A DNA stretch of 64,000 bases from Chitinophagaceae bacterium (GTDB lineage: Bacteria > Bacteroidota > Bacteroidia > Chitinophagales > Chitinophagaceae). Location: contig JAMLHK010000019.1 in the NCBI GenBank assembly GCA_023957155.1, positions 1 through 64,000 of the forward strand. Reading direction: 5' to 3'. Below the pieces are notes generated by a model. It was not told the DNA's origin. It saw only the letters and a list, made by a program, of their open reading frames with translations, and did not search any database. Numbering within the stretch: position 1 is the first letter of the stretch; every line of letters begins with the position of its first letter. The position numbers and the translations under genes were made by a program. Below, piece after piece: positions 1 to 8,745 of this stretch.

Positions 1-1
1 A

Positions 2-997
2 TTGGAGGAAACGCATTATTATCCGTTCGGACTTACTATGGCAGGAATAAGCTCCAAGGCACTCAATGGAGTAGCGGAGAATAAGTTCAAGTACAATGGC
101 AAGGAAGAACAAAGGCAGGAATTTAGTGACGGCTCAGGCTTAGAGTGGCTGGATTATGGGGCGAGGATGTATGATGCCCAGATTGGGAGGTGGCATGCTG
201 TGGATCCATTAAGCGAGATATCTAGACGATGGAGTCCGTATAATTATGCTATGAACAACCCGTTAAGATTTATTGATCCGGATGGGATGGATATTGTGGA
301 TATTAACGGAGGGGTTCGATTTACCGAAGAGCATGCAACGATCGCATTTAGCATAATAAGAGATTTGTACAGCAACTCAAACTCTCGAAGTAAAAGTAGC
401 GAAAGTGAAAATCCCACACCAGCTCCTGATGATGTTATAGGTACTACTCAATATTATGAATGGAGAGATGCAGATAGTAAGAGAAGGACTGGCTCAAGTC
501 CAAGCTATTATCTTAATTATGGTGGGAAGTATGCAAAAAGATTCCGAAACGAGTTATATCACAATTTAAGTAATGATGGGCAGCTTTGGCTTTTAAAGAC
601 GTTGGTTCTGCTTCAAATAACTATAGAGGACAGGCTAAAAATAGATCCTTCAATAGAACAGAACGATGAGCGCTTTACTGACTTTGCTTTTCAGTCACAT
701 GTTCCAGCATACGAAGGTGCAGGTGTGTTAAGACTTGGCGTATTGGATAAAGTAAAAATATTGTTAACACCAGATGCTTCTGATTTATTTAGTCCTAGAG
801 GTATAACGCAAGCAAAACCAATAGCTAATGATCAAACAGAATACTATAAAAATCATAAATTTTTTGCTGTACAGCAGGCTTATCAAGCGTTGTCAAATTC
901 TATTAATATCAGTGAGTTGGTTGCAAATTATTGTATTAAGACAGGGGCTGATCCCAAACAAGTATGGATGTTAGTTCAGGAATGGATTTTCCAATAA
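2..997 (+). CDS. RHS repeat-associated core protein, C-terminal part with unknown toxin domain (5' cut by window edge)
   Basis: The frame is open to the left edge, so the true start lies outside the window. Residues 1-95 are the RHS core end: the [17 protein letters not shown] segment, then [27 protein letters not shown] and the [11 protein letters not shown] closing motif. In polymorphic toxins the variable part after this motif is the effector. Here it is about 235 residues, with a Ser/Glu/Pro-rich linker (about residues 125-145) and then a mostly helical domain I do not recognise. The lipoprotein gene follows within 16 nt and is the likely immunity partner. This may be the end of the full-length RHS gene or another displaced tip. 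Confidence 0.85.
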   Translation: MEETHYYPFGLTMAGISSKALNGVAENKFKYNGKEEQRQEFSDGSGLEWLDYGARMYDAQIGRWHAVDPLSEISRRWSPYNYAMNNPLRFIDPDGMDIVDINGGVRFTEEHATIAFSIIRDLYSNSNSRSKSSESENPTPAPDDVIGTTQYYEWRDADSKRRTGSSPSYYLNYGGKYAKRFRNELYHNLSNDGQLWLLKTLVLLQITIEDRLKIDPSIEQNDERFTDFAFQSHVPAYEGAGVLRLGVLDKVKILLTPDASDLFSPRGITQAKPIANDQTEYYKNHKFFAVQQAYQALSNSINISELVANYCIKTGADPKQVWMLVQEWIFQ

Positions 998-1012
998 CTT
1001 ATAATGCTGTGT

Positions 1013-2086
1013 ATGAAAATTAATTTTTTTTTATTCTTGATAGCGGTTGTTTTCTCTTGCTCAAACTCTACTGTTGTGAATGATGGTAAATGGGAAATTG
1101 TTAAAGGAAAAGGAATTGATCCAGCGAATAAGTTATTTTATTTTCTATCCTTTCCCCAAAAGGGCTACGGACTAATGTTTGGATCAAGTTATTCAGATGA
1201 AAGTTTATTAAAGAAAGTATTTACTGATTTTAATGCTATTTATTATTTCTCAAATGATGGCGGACTGAACTGGGTCGAGAAAGGGTTGGGAAAGGGAAAG
1301 TTTAGTAGTTATGCTACAAAGAATAATTATGTCCTCCTTTGCAAGGAATTAAAAAGAGAAGGAGTTAAAATGGACTCTACAGTAATTTATTATTCTAATA
1401 ATTACGGGGGGACTTTCAGAGAGTGTGCTTCTTTTATTGATTTCTTTATAAGAAATATATTTGTGAGATCAGAAAGTGAAATGTATGTAATTGGTAAGCA
1501 AAGTAAAGTAAATTATTGGATGATAAAAGGCAGCTTTGATGGAGGTAAAACATGGAATGATATTGGAAATCTTGAAAACGATTTGCAATCTCCAATAATA
1601 ATTGATCACGACATTTTGTATCTCACAAGAAGTAAGAATAAGAATTTGATTAAAAAAATTTCTTTGATTTCCGGGGCACTATCAGAAGTTCAACTCCCTA
1701 GTCAAATAAGCAATTCTTATTTTGTCACATCTTATGCAAATAATCTATTTGTAGTGGGAAGCTCTGAAGGAAACATCTCTATTTTCAAATTAATCGGAAA
1801 CCATTTTATTGAGTTTTCGAAGTTGCGATCTGTTGATAAATTTCTAGTACATATGGAAATACGTCATAATAGTATTTATTTAATTCTCGGAGAACGAAAT
1901 TCTATTGGGGTCACATATTCTTTGTACTCTAAAGGTTTAAATTTGAGTAGTTGGGATATGACTCCCATACCATCGTCAAATTTTAATCCATTTGCATTTT
2001 CTGAGTCAGCAATTTGGGGGTATTCATTGGATGGTCAATTTTATAAAAAAAATCTTTTCCCCATTGCATCTGGCTCACATCCGTAG
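1013..2086 (+). CDS. Putative immunity lipoprotein with BNR-like beta-propeller repeats
   Basis: The protein has about 357 residues. I chose the second ATG because it gives a clean lipoprotein signal (MKINFFLFLIAVVFSC, Cys16 as lipidation site); an ATG at 1004 would add three residues. Several segments of the type YYFSNDGGLNWVE, IYYSNNYGGTF and GSFDGGKTWND match the S-x-D-x-G-x-x-W Asp-box of BNR/YCF48-like propellers. Its position directly behind a toxin tip is typical for an immunity gene. A sialidase-type fold here would be a binding scaffold; no catalytic set is evident. An unrelated lipoprotein caught in the array is the alternative. Confidence 0.6.
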   Translation: MKINFFLFLIAVVFSCSNSTVVNDGKWEIVKGKGIDPANKLFYFLSFPQKGYGLMFGSSYSDESLLKKVFTDFNAIYYFSNDGGLNWVEKGLGKGKFSSYATKNNYVLLCKELKREGVKMDSTVIYYSNNYGGTFRECASFIDFFIRNIFVRSESEMYVIGKQSKVNYWMIKGSFDGGKTWNDIGNLENDLQSPIIIDHDILYLTRSKNKNLIKKISLISGALSEVQLPSQISNSYFVTSYANNLFVVGSSEGNISIFKLIGNHFIEFSKLRSVDKFLVHMEIRHNSIYLILGERNSIGVTYSLYSKGLNLSSWDMTPIPSSNFNPFAFSESAIWGYSLDGQFYKKNLFPIASGSHP

Positions 2087-2096
2087 CAATCGAATA

Positions 2097-2105
2097 TGTG
2101 ATAGC
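2097..2105 (+). repeat. Cassette junction motif TGTGATAGC (copy 1)
   Basis: This is the first copy of a motif that recurs at cassette boundaries (2097, 5051, 7572, 8474, 9306; degenerate at 10569). It contains tandem stop codons TGA TAG. Here the TAG lies in frame two codons before the next HYYPFGLT core segment, so it closes the reading frame into that core. Confidence 0.55.
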
Positions 2106-2110
2106 AGATC

Positions 2111-2935
2111 CATTATTATCCGTTCGGACTTACTATGGCGGGAATAAGCTCCAAAGCACTGGCGTTCGGAAATCCTGAAAACAAAATTAAGTTCCAGGGA
2201 CAGGAGTTTGCGAGCAAAGAATTTTCTGATGGTAGCGGGCTTGACTGGTATGAGTTTAAATACAGAATGCATGATCCACAGATAGGCAGGTTCCATGCAA
2301 TAGATCCTCTGGCAGATAAGTATGTATACAACTCTCCTTATGCGTTCTCTGAAAATAAAGTAACTAATCATATTGAGTTAGAAGGGTTGGAAGCCGTTTC
2401 TTTAAAAGTATGGCGAGCTACCCAGCAGGCAGCACAACAGGCAGGACCATATGGAAAAGCTATATTGGGCGGCGGGGCTATAGCCGCAGGGGCAGCATTG
2501 CTTTTTGATTTGGTACAAGCCGGAGTAGAGGCTGGCGGTTCGAATAACTCTATGACACTGGTGCCTGAAAGTATGAGGAAGGACATGATTAAACTTTATA
2601 CAGAAGGTAATACAAATTCCCAAGCAAAAGAAAAAGGAGACTATTCTCATCTAGAAGAACCTAAAAATGTACAAGATGGAGCAAAAACTACTCCTGCTCA
2701 ACGTAAAAGAATTTTAGAGGAAAATAAAAAGCAAAATAATGGACAGCTTACAAGTGATGGTGATGGGCGCCCTCTTAATCCTCCAAAAGCGAATAAGAAA
2801 GGAGAAAAGGCGGATATGAATCAAGCGGAAGTGGATCATATAGATCCGTGATCAAAAGGTGGATCAAATAGCAATTCAAACCAAAGAGTTATTTCCAAAG
2901 AAGAAAATTTAAAAAAGGGTAATAGAACGGAGTAA
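2111..2935 (+). pseudogene. RHS core tip with HNH nuclease toxin, interrupted by an in-frame TGA
   Basis: The unit starts abruptly at [17 protein letters not shown] with no signal or RHS body. The core runs to about residue 85, followed by an Ala/Gly-rich hydrophobic stretch and a C-terminal HNH-type nuclease domain ([15 protein letters not shown]...VDHIDP). A TGA at 2849-2851 ends the frame just after VDHIDP. Reading on in the same frame gives SKGGSNSNSNQRVISKEENL and KKGNRTE up to a TAA at 2933-2935, which is the exact remainder of the family pattern DHIxPxSKGG...N...KKG. The family normally has Arg or Lys at the stop position, so CGA to TGA is the simplest explanation. As written, the nuclease lacks its metal-binding end. 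The ATG at 2135 is only an internal Met. Confidence 0.8.
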
Positions 2936-2944
2936 AGTAATTGT

Positions 2945-3226
2945 ATGAAAAGATTTAAAGATGATTTAAATACAGCAGTTATTACAACGAGATTTGTTTT
3001 GGAGGAGCAGTCTCCTATATTATTTGTGTTTCATTTTGAAGATGGATTTTGGCAATTTTCAGGATGCGAAAAAGAACTATCAGACGAAGATTATAAGCTG
3101 GTTTCCTTAGATGAAATAATAAAACTAGACCCTACAATTTTAGAAGTTTCTGATATACCATACAATAAGGAGGCTTATCGAAATAATATTTCATCAGATT
3201 GGGTTATTAGGGATAGTAATCATTAA
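2945..3226 (+). CDS. Small immunity-like protein (cognate to HNH tip)
   Basis: The protein has 93 residues, is acidic and has no signal peptide. It begins 9 nt after the stop that would end the repaired HNH toxin, the usual toxin-immunity spacing in this array. Features are a ...VFHFEDGFWQFSGCE segment followed by SLDEIIKLDPTILEVSDIP. This resembles small proteins of the DUF2185/Imm33 kind, in which an aromatic DGxWQF strand is followed by SLxEIIxxDP. I recall that similarity and have not tested it. It is probably a cytoplasmic nuclease inhibitor. The gene is intact although its partner is broken. Confidence 0.6.
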   Translation: MKRFKDDLNTAVITTRFVLEEQSPILFVFHFEDGFWQFSGCEKELSDEDYKLVSLDEIIKLDPTILEVSDIPYNKEAYRNNISSDWVIRDSNH

Positions 3227-3291
3227 AAGCTCGGCATTTCCCCACACAGGTGTAAGCATCTCGCTTGTACCAAATAAGTAAAAAGCAAAGA

Positions 3292-3324
3292 GGCTGTCTC
3301 AAAAGTAAGAGACGGCCTTTTTTT
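3292..3324 (+). terminator. Rho-independent terminator after the HNH immunity gene
   Basis: GGCTGTCTC (3292-3300) pairs with GAGACGGCC (3309-3317) around an 8-nt loop, with one G-T pair, followed by seven T residues. The next RHS fragment starts only 3 nt after the T tract, so the cassette downstream is placed behind a terminator. The sequence also resembles ends of some insertion sequences, but no transposase is present. Confidence 0.8.
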
Positions 3325-3327
3325 CAT

Positions 3328-3664
3328 TTTTATTACAAAAGGGATTACCTCCCCGGCCATGGAGGGAATGAATGCAGGACTGATACCTGCCGGTTTTATT
3401 CGCGGCAATGATGGTTCTTCCTCCAGTGCTTCCAAGGCATATATCAACTACATGTTTTTCGATGAAGCGTTTAAGTTCGCGGGCGGTAATTTCAGTCGGG
3501 TAGGCAGCAGTGGTACGGTAAAAAATCATTTTGATGATGCAGTGTTACAAAACATTCCTGTACCCAAAAATGGTTATCTTTATGTATATGTAAGCAATGA
3601 GAGCAACGACAATGTGTTCTTTGACAATTTACAGGTATTTCATGACCGGGGACCTATCCTGGAA
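3328..3664 (+). repeat. 337-bp direct repeat of RHS pre-core segment (copy 1)
   Basis: This stretch matches 5490-5826 at a constant offset of 2162 bases. I saw one difference, T to C in the Ser/Pro codon of SSSAS/PKAY. It starts abruptly after the terminator at 3292-3324 and ends at the ETHYYPFG segment, beyond which the copies diverge. It is a recombination-scale homology arm. Confidence 0.85.
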
Positions 3665-4594
3665 GAGACGCATTATTATCCGTTCGGACTTACTATGGCA
3701 GGAATAAGCTCCAAGGCACTCAATGGAGTAGCGGAGAATAAATACAAATACAACGGCAAAGAGGAACAAAGGCAGGAGTTTAGCGATGGTAGTGGACTTG
3801 ACTGGTATGATTATGGAGCGAGGATGTATGATAACCAGATTGGCAGATGGCATGCCGTTGACCTGTTAGCGGAGGCAATGCCCGAATGGTCGCCATACAA
3901 CTTCACATTCAATAATCCTTTGAGTTTTATTGACCCACTAGGACTATCGCCAGAATCAATACACTTAGATAAATATGGCATTGTTCTTAAAAATGTAGAT
4001 GATGGGGATGATGGAGTTTACGTTCATCAAAATGCAACTACGGAAGCAGATGTTGATAAAACCTATAGTGCCGAAAATACAAGTGCTGGAGGTGATAAGA
4101 TTGGAGAGATTGGAGGTACGTTGAACGTGAATGAGATTTATACCAACACACTGAATAAGAATATAGAAGAAGCTAAAAACGTATATAATCCACTTATTTT
4201 TAAAAATTATGTCAAGACTAATGGTAAGTGGGATTTAAAAAATAACAAGAATACAATTTACGGTTTGGCTAATGATGGTAAAACACAATTCTCATTCAAT
4301 GGGAAATTAATGGAATCCCAAGACATAGGTAATCATCATTTTGGAGCTGTTGCTTTAGCTTATGGGTTGTTCCCTAGTGAAAAATTCATTTTAGAGCAAG
4401 CAGGTGCTTATCAGATAAAATCTGGGACATCAAAACCTGAATGGCAAGTGTACGAAGAAAAAACAAGGTATAATTATATAAAATCAGGAGCACCTATACC
4501 TTATAAAGTCAAGGTTATGCAACCACCATATGGCGATGATCCAAGAGACCAAGAATGGATTAAATCAGGATTTCAATATTTTAAAAACAAGTAA
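3328..4594 (+). CDS. Displaced RHS core tip with toxin-44-like domain
   Basis: The first in-frame ATG is 3359 (411 residues), but RHS homology begins at 3328 and the frame is open to about 3278, so no genuine start is evident. Residues 1-100 are the pre-core strand-rich part, and 103-200 the core ending in [15 protein letters not shown]. The effector follows: [15 protein letters not shown], then [17 protein letters not shown] and AGAYQIKSG...[12 protein letters not shown]. The GNxHFG and AGxxQ pattern resembles the polymorphic toxin type 44 family; this is from memory. With a terminator directly upstream the unit is probably silent until recombined onto a full RHS gene. Confidence 0.75.
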
Positions 4595-4596
4595 TA

Positions 4597-4950
4597 ATGA
4601 AGACAAAGAAAATATTACTTGGATTGGGGGTAGGGGTTTTGATTTTACTACTTCTTGGTATTTACAAATTATCAACCTTTACTCTCTTTGATGATGAATT
4701 TAAGATGGTTGAAAGTATCAAAATACCTGATAGAAGCTATACTATTAAGATATATCATATACCCTCAAATGCGTCAAGTCAATCGTATATCCAAATAAGA
4801 AAAATAGAGAATGGTGTAGAAGAAGTTTTGGAAAGCTATGAGCGGTTTGACCATTTAGATAGTTATTCTTTGGAAAAGGATACATTGGTGTTAACGATAA
4901 GCGATTTAGCTTTATCCAAATCAGAGATAAAGAAATTTGTACTACCCTAA
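4597..4950 (+). CDS. Membrane-anchored immunity-like protein (cognate to toxin-44-like tip)
   Basis: The protein has 117 residues and starts 2 nt after the toxin tip's stop. It has an N-terminal membrane segment (about residues 6-25, LLGLGVGVLILLLLGIYKL) and a small, probably periplasmic, strand-rich domain (SYTIKIYHIPSNASSQSYIQ). A tethered immunity protein would fit a toxin acting outside the cytoplasm. I do not recognise the family. The function is inferred from position and size. Confidence 0.6.
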   Translation: MKTKKILLGLGVGVLILLLLGIYKLSTFTLFDDEFKMVESIKIPDRSYTIKIYHIPSNASSQSYIQIRKIENGVEEVLESYERFDHLDSYSLEKDTLVLTISDLALSKSEIKKFVLP

Positions 4951-5050
4951 TGACATGGAAACCGCGGTAATGTTTCAGAGTTAGTGATGCCATTTTTTCG
5001 CTGCCGAGTGTCCTTTCATCTTCCCAGGCGTAGTCTCGGCGCATAGCTAT

Positions 5051-5060
5051 GTGTGATAGC
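5051..5060 (+). repeat. Cassette junction motif GTGTGATAGC (copy 2)
   Basis: The motif lies about 100 nt after the preceding immunity gene and 22 nt before the next RHS frame. It is preceded by TCTCGGCGCATA, which recurs in degenerate form at about 10550 (ACTCGGCGCAATA). Confidence 0.5.
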
Positions 5061-5082
5061 CGCCGGACTCGCTGTGTAATAA

Positions 5083-6819
5083 ATGGTGCTTACCGAGGAG
5101 CAAAAGCAGGATATTTATCCCGTTGCCAGTTTAGAAGATAGCAAGATTGCAACCGAACAAAATTATTACGACATCAACACAGTCAATGTTGCGCTGAAAT
5201 CTGCTGCTACCGGCATTACTGATTATGAAAACGACAACGGCATAGGCAACAACCCGGTTGACCCGATATTCAGCGCCACCATCAGTGAAAAATTATACGG
5301 GCTGAAAGCTACTTCTACTAAAGGGGTGACCGGTTTGGGCATCACCTTAAAAGTAATGGCCGGAGACAGGATAGATATCTTTGGCAAGTCTTATTACCAG
5401 AGCAGTACTACATATAACAATACAAATTCTACGGTACTGACCATAGCCAATATCATCAGTGCTTTTATCGGCTCGCCGGATAATACGGGTTTTATTACAA
5501 AAGGGATTACCTCCCCGGCCATGGAGGGAATGAATGCAGGACTGATACCTGCCGGTTTTATTCGCGGCAATGATGGTTCTTCCTCCAGTGCTCCCAAGGC
5601 ATATATCAACTACATGTTTTTCGATGAAGCGTTTAAGTTCGCGGGCGGTAATTTCAGTCGGGTAGGCAGCAGTGGTACGGTAAAAAATCATTTTGATGAT
5701 GCAGTGTTACAAAACATTCCTGTACCCAAAAATGGTTATCTTTATGTATATGTAAGCAATGAGAGCAACGACAATGTGTTCTTTGACAATTTACAGGTAT
5801 TTCATGACCGGGGACCTATCCTGGAGGAAACGCATTATTATCCGTTTGGGTTGACTATGGCGGGGATATCATCGAAGGCATTAAATAATGCGGTAGAGAA
5901 CAAGTATAGATTTAACGGAGGAAATGAACTACAGAATAAGGAGTTTTCTGAAGGTAGTGGATTAGAGCTGTATGATGCTATGTTCAGAATGTATGATGCA
6001 CAAATTGGAAGGTTCCACCAAGTGGATCCGTTAGCAGACATTGTTGATAGCTGGAGTCCTTATACTTTCAGTTTTAATAATCCAATATTATTTAATGACC
6101 CATTAGGTTTATTAGTTGGTTTTGATACAATTACTCTTCCAAAAGTTGTTGTTGTTGGTAGGGAACAACCTGAAAAACCTATAGTACAATATTCCGATAA
6201 TTTACCGAAGCCTAATATTATTCCTGCCTATGCGCCTCCGAGTGCACCTACTACAACAAATAGACGGGATGATAATTCTGTTTCTGCAGCTGCCTTAACG
6301 CTCACTGCTACAACTCGAAATCCATGGGTAGGCATTGCGGCAGCAGGAGTTATTACTCTCGATATGATGATAAATAATCGAGGGGGTACACCTGTAGTTC
6401 TTCCTAATTTATTTGCAAGCGGCGATAATACAGCAATACCTGGTACGACTGTGATAGGCCCTCCTGTGACACTTCCAATTGCAACACCAGTTCCCTATAA
6501 TCCAGGAACTCCTACTAAAGTATATGAGTTAGGTGGGTATGATATTTTTACCTTGAAATGGCAGACATTAAAGTATGGAGTTGCAAGCACTGCATATGAT
6601 ACTTATGGAGGGGTGGGAAATAGAAGGCCAGATGGACAATTAGGTGGGGCATTAGGTGAAGTATTGAGAAAAAAGTACCCGACTTTAGTTATCAGACAAG
6701 TGACTTTAATGACTTTACCAAATAAAGCGACAGCTCATTTCTTTGAACAACTTCTTGTATCTAGATATGCTGCAATGAATGGGAGTCCTCCACCTGAACA
6801 AATATTACCGCATCCTTAA
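5083..6819 (+). CDS. Displaced RHS core tip with C-terminal nuclease-like toxin
   Basis: This is the longest RHS fragment (578 residues), still without signal peptide or YD-repeat shell, starting directly after tandem TAA stops. Residues 1-245 are the conserved pre-core, 246-340 the core ([17 protein letters not shown] to NPILFNDPLGL), and 341-480 a Pro/Thr-rich linker with one hydrophobic segment. The last 100 residues (VYELGGYDIF, KYGVASTAYD, NRRPDGQ, AHFFEQLLVSRYA, PEQILPHP) are the effector. Spaced Tyr residues, KYG, an Arg-Pro and a later Glu suggest a GIY-YIG-like fold, but this is inference. An immunity-like gene follows after 11 nt. Confidence 0.75.
   Translation: MVLTEEQKQDIYPVASLEDSKIATEQNYYDINTVNVALKSAATGITDYENDNGIGNNPVDPIFSATISEKLYGLKATSTKGVTGLGITLKVMAGDRIDIFGKSYYQSSTTYNNTNSTVLTIANIISAFIGSPDNTGFITKGITSPAMEGMNAGLIPAGFIRGNDGSSSSAPKAYINYMFFDEAFKFAGGNFSRVGSSGTVKNHFDDAVLQNIPVPKNGYLYVYVSNESNDNVFFDNLQVFHDRGPILEETHYYPFGLTMAGISSKALNNAVENKYRFNGGNELQNKEFSEGSGLELYDAMFRMYDAQIGRFHQVDPLADIVDSWSPYTFSFNNPILFNDPLGLLVGFDTITLPKVVVVGREQPEKPIVQYSDNLPKPNIIPAYAPPSAPTTTNRRDDNSVSAAALTLTATTRNPWVGIAAAGVITLDMMINNRGGTPVVLPNLFASGDNTAIPGTTVIGPPVTLPIATPVPYNPGTPTKVYELGGYDIFTLKWQTLKYGVASTAYDTYGGVGNRRPDGQLGGALGEVLRKKYPTLVIRQVTLMTLPNKATAHFFEQLLVSRYAAMNGSPPPEQILPHP
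5490..5826 (+). repeat. 337-bp direct repeat of RHS pre-core segment (copy 2)
   Basis: This is the partner of 3328-3664, embedded in a longer RHS fragment that continues upstream to 5083. It is therefore closer to the source arrangement than copy 1. Confidence 0.85.
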
Positions 6820-6830
6820 AACAAAATAAA

Positions 6831-7577
6831 TTGAAAGAGTTTTATTTAAAGATTAAAGAAGATCAAAGCAGCTCTTTACTAATTAAACACATACAGTATA
6901 ATGTGGCCAAAAGAGTTGTAAACTTAAAATACTCGAAGTATAGAAGAGTAGATATTATTTTTGATTGGCAGCATGATGACGTTGATATTGATTGGAATGA
7001 TATCAAGACTGCAAGAATAATATGTGGCATCTCATGTGAAATAATACCTTTTTTGAGAGAAGAAAATATAATCAAAGAAGTATATGCAGCTATCTATAAA
7101 TGTTTGACAAAATTGTGGGATTCTAATGGCTGGAATTTTGATGAGATCAATAATATATTTGCAGATATAGCAAAGGAAAATTATAAATCTTGGTTTATTT
7201 ACGGTAAAACATTATTATCTCCAGATAGGCAGTTAAAGGCATGTTTTTTCTGTGATTTATATCCATCATTTGCAAATTATCATGTTCAAATTCTAAATAA
7301 AAAGAATGAATTAATTAAAAATATTCTGTTCTTAAAAGGTCAGCCTGATTTGTTGATTTTCTTTCTTTTTTTCAAAAACTACTATTGGGTAGATAGTGCA
7401 AATTTTATATTATGTGATATCAACAAGGAAATATTTTATGTATTTAATATTATAGGGGGAGTCTCAGTTGAATATAAACCATTATACAACAGTGTAGAAG
7501 ATTGTAAAAATTACATAAAGGCTTTTGAATATGATACAACGATAAGCGATAGATTAAAGTTGTTAAACATAGTGTGA
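6831..7577 (+). CDS. Immunity-like protein of unknown family
   Basis: The protein has 248 residues and begins with TTG, as no suitable in-frame ATG lies near the toxin stop. It has no signal peptide and is rich in Lys, Ile and aromatics, with segments VDIIFDWQHDDVDIDWNDIK and FFCDLYPSFANYHVQ. The family is not recognised. Position 11 nt behind the toxin supports immunity to the nuclease-like tip. The terminal TGA lies inside a variant of the junction motif (AGTGTGATCTGATAGC). Confidence 0.5.
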   Translation: MKEFYLKIKEDQSSSLLIKHIQYNVAKRVVNLKYSKYRRVDIIFDWQHDDVDIDWNDIKTARIICGISCEIIPFLREENIIKEVYAAIYKCLTKLWDSNGWNFDEINNIFADIAKENYKSWFIYGKTLLSPDRQLKACFFCDLYPSFANYHVQILNKKNELIKNILFLKGQPDLLIFFLFFKNYYWVDSANFILCDINKEIFYVFNIIGGVSVEYKPLYNSVEDCKNYIKAFEYDTTISDRLKLLNIV

Positions 7578-7586
7578 TCTGATAGC
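7571..7586 (+). repeat. Cassette junction motif, expanded variant (copy 3)
   Basis: AGTGTGATCTGATAGCTGA carries an inserted CTGAT compared with GTGTGATAGCTGA at 9306, and is followed by GCGTTA as in that copy. Its first TGA is the stop codon of the immunity-like gene. Confidence 0.45.
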
Positions 7587-7603
7587 TGAGCGTTATTTGA
7601 TAA

Positions 7604-7936
7604 AATGCAATAATAAAAATAAAGCCTAGCACAACGCCGGGCTTCTTTTTATTAGGCATAGCAACTCCTGCAGGAGGAACTGCTACGCCTGAACAACATT
7701 CAGGAGGAAATTATAATAGCAATTATACATCATGGAGCATGTTTAGAACTGTGGCAGACTATCATGCAAATAAAAATGGCCCTGGCGGGATAGTCTTGAA
7801 AAAAGTATTTGTATTAGGTCAGTATCTACCAAACTTAAATTATTTTTCGAGCGAAGGCGAATTTCTTGTACCAGGAGCTGTTATAGGAGCTACTCCTATG
7901 CAACCGCTTGGGCCGGGAAATCCGACAGGGTATTAA
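7604..7936 (+). pseudogene. Orphan toxin tail without RHS core, possibly ADP-ribosyltransferase-like
   Basis: The frame is open from 7604 to the TAA at 7934-7936 but has no RHS core and no natural start; the first ATG is at 7739. The tail has a Gly-rich stretch (PAGGTATPEQHSGGNY), then RTVADYHANKNGPGGIVLKK and SSEGEFLVPGAVIGAT. The last segment resembles the E-x-E-x-L-x-P strand at the end of arginine ADP-ribosyltransferase folds; I rate that as weak. A C-G-rich hairpin at about 7622-7650 followed by T residues precedes it, so the frame probably entered from elsewhere. An immunity-like gene begins 13 nt later. Confidence 0.5.
7622..7650 (+). terminator. Weak terminator-like hairpin
   Basis: AAGCCTAG (7622-7629) pairs imperfectly with CCGGGCTT (7637-7644), one mismatch and one G-T pair, followed by CTTTTT. 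It would end transcripts from the preceding toxin-immunity pair. Confidence 0.45.
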
Positions 7937-7949
7937 TAAATGAACTATT

Positions 7950-8414
7950 ATGCAACAAAAGGAATTTGAAACACTATTATCGTTGCTCAAAGAAACCATT
8001 CATGATGGAGAGATAAATGCAGAGTGTTATAATACTATGAAGCAGGACAGAGTTTTACTTCATCAGTTGGGGCTTTTTGAAACACAGAATGTAGTTTCCC
8101 TTTTTAAGGATAAAATTGCTTTACAAACCCTTAATATCCAGCAGCATGATTTGATTGGTATAGATACATTCTTTCAAAAGTTAATAATTTACACAGAACC
8201 TTACTTGCTGCAATTTATAATTACCACAAGTAAATGCGGGTATCTGCTTATCTTGTCGCCTGGTCTAAGTGAGCTTATTGGTGTATTGAAAAATCCTAAA
8301 CTGGATTTTGAAAAAGATTTACAACAACAACGGCAATTGATACAAATGGGACATCCAAATCAAGAATTATTTCTTTTTGATAAAGACATTTTTATTGAGG
8401 TAGTAAAATTATAA
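7950..8414 (+). CDS. Immunity-like protein of unknown family
   Basis: The protein has 154 residues, no signal peptide and no membrane segment, and is mostly helical by composition. The N-terminus is MQQKEFETLLSLLKETIHDG and the centre holds IYTEPYLLQFIITTSKCGY. I do not recognise it. It starts 13 nt after an orphan toxin tail, the same arrangement as the other pairs, and I infer an immunity role from that. It is followed by repeat arm A. Confidence 0.5.
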   Translation: MQQKEFETLLSLLKETIHDGEINAECYNTMKQDRVLLHQLGLFETQNVVSLFKDKIALQTLNIQQHDLIGIDTFFQKLIIYTEPYLLQFIITTSKCGYLLILSPGLSELIGVLKNPKLDFEKDLQQQRQLIQMGHPNQELFLFDKDIFIEVVKL

Positions 8415-8470
8415 TGCTGTATCTGTTTTTAGTACAGGTCTTGACACTGGCGCATGTCTCTAGTGCAGAT

Positions 8471-8638
8471 ATTGTGTGATAGCCGACCTGCTGTCTGAGT
8501 GTTACTTTTTTTGCAATGGTAGCGTTTGTAAGTTTTATGGTTGTATTATTGGCGTCTTGTCCGTTTAAGAAATTAAGGTAAGTAAAAGCAAGGCAGCAGG
8601 TCTGGCCAGGCACAAGACAATGCTACCAAACCTGCGCC
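8471..8638 (+). repeat. Structured inter-cassette repeat, arm A
   Basis: This 168-nt stretch aligns along its whole length with 9303-9468, with scattered substitutions and small indels. Both start at ATTGTGTGATAGC and end at ACCTGCGCC. Inside, GACCTGCTG near the left end pairs with CAGCAGGTC at 8594-8602, closing a loop of about 100 nt. The right end runs into a short toxin tail. It could be a recombination scar, a folded RNA, or both. Confidence 0.65.
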
Positions 8639-8735
8639 TGGGCGGGTGAAGCTGGATCATTATACAGTAGAGCTGCCCAGCCCAGTTACGCAAGAAGTAG
8701 CTGACTATTTTAATTCAGTATTTCGAGTTCGATAA
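8586..8735 (+). pseudogene. Orphan toxin tail (about 49 codons) after repeat arm A
   Basis: The frame is open from 8586 to the TAA at 8733-8735. After the repeat's CCTGCGCC it reads GRVKLDHYTVELPSPVTQEV and ADYFNSVFRVR. No start codon or core is present, so this is the end of a toxin whose main part is lost. The next immunity-like gene begins 10 nt later, as in the complete pairs. Confidence 0.5.
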
Positions 8736-8745
8736 TAAATTGGAA

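Noticed and set aside
3290-3326. Possible insertion-sequence end (GAGGCTGTCTCAAAAGT)
   Set aside because: Similar sequences occur at ends of some IS elements, but no transposase, second end or target duplication is visible; the stem and T tract make a terminator the better reading.
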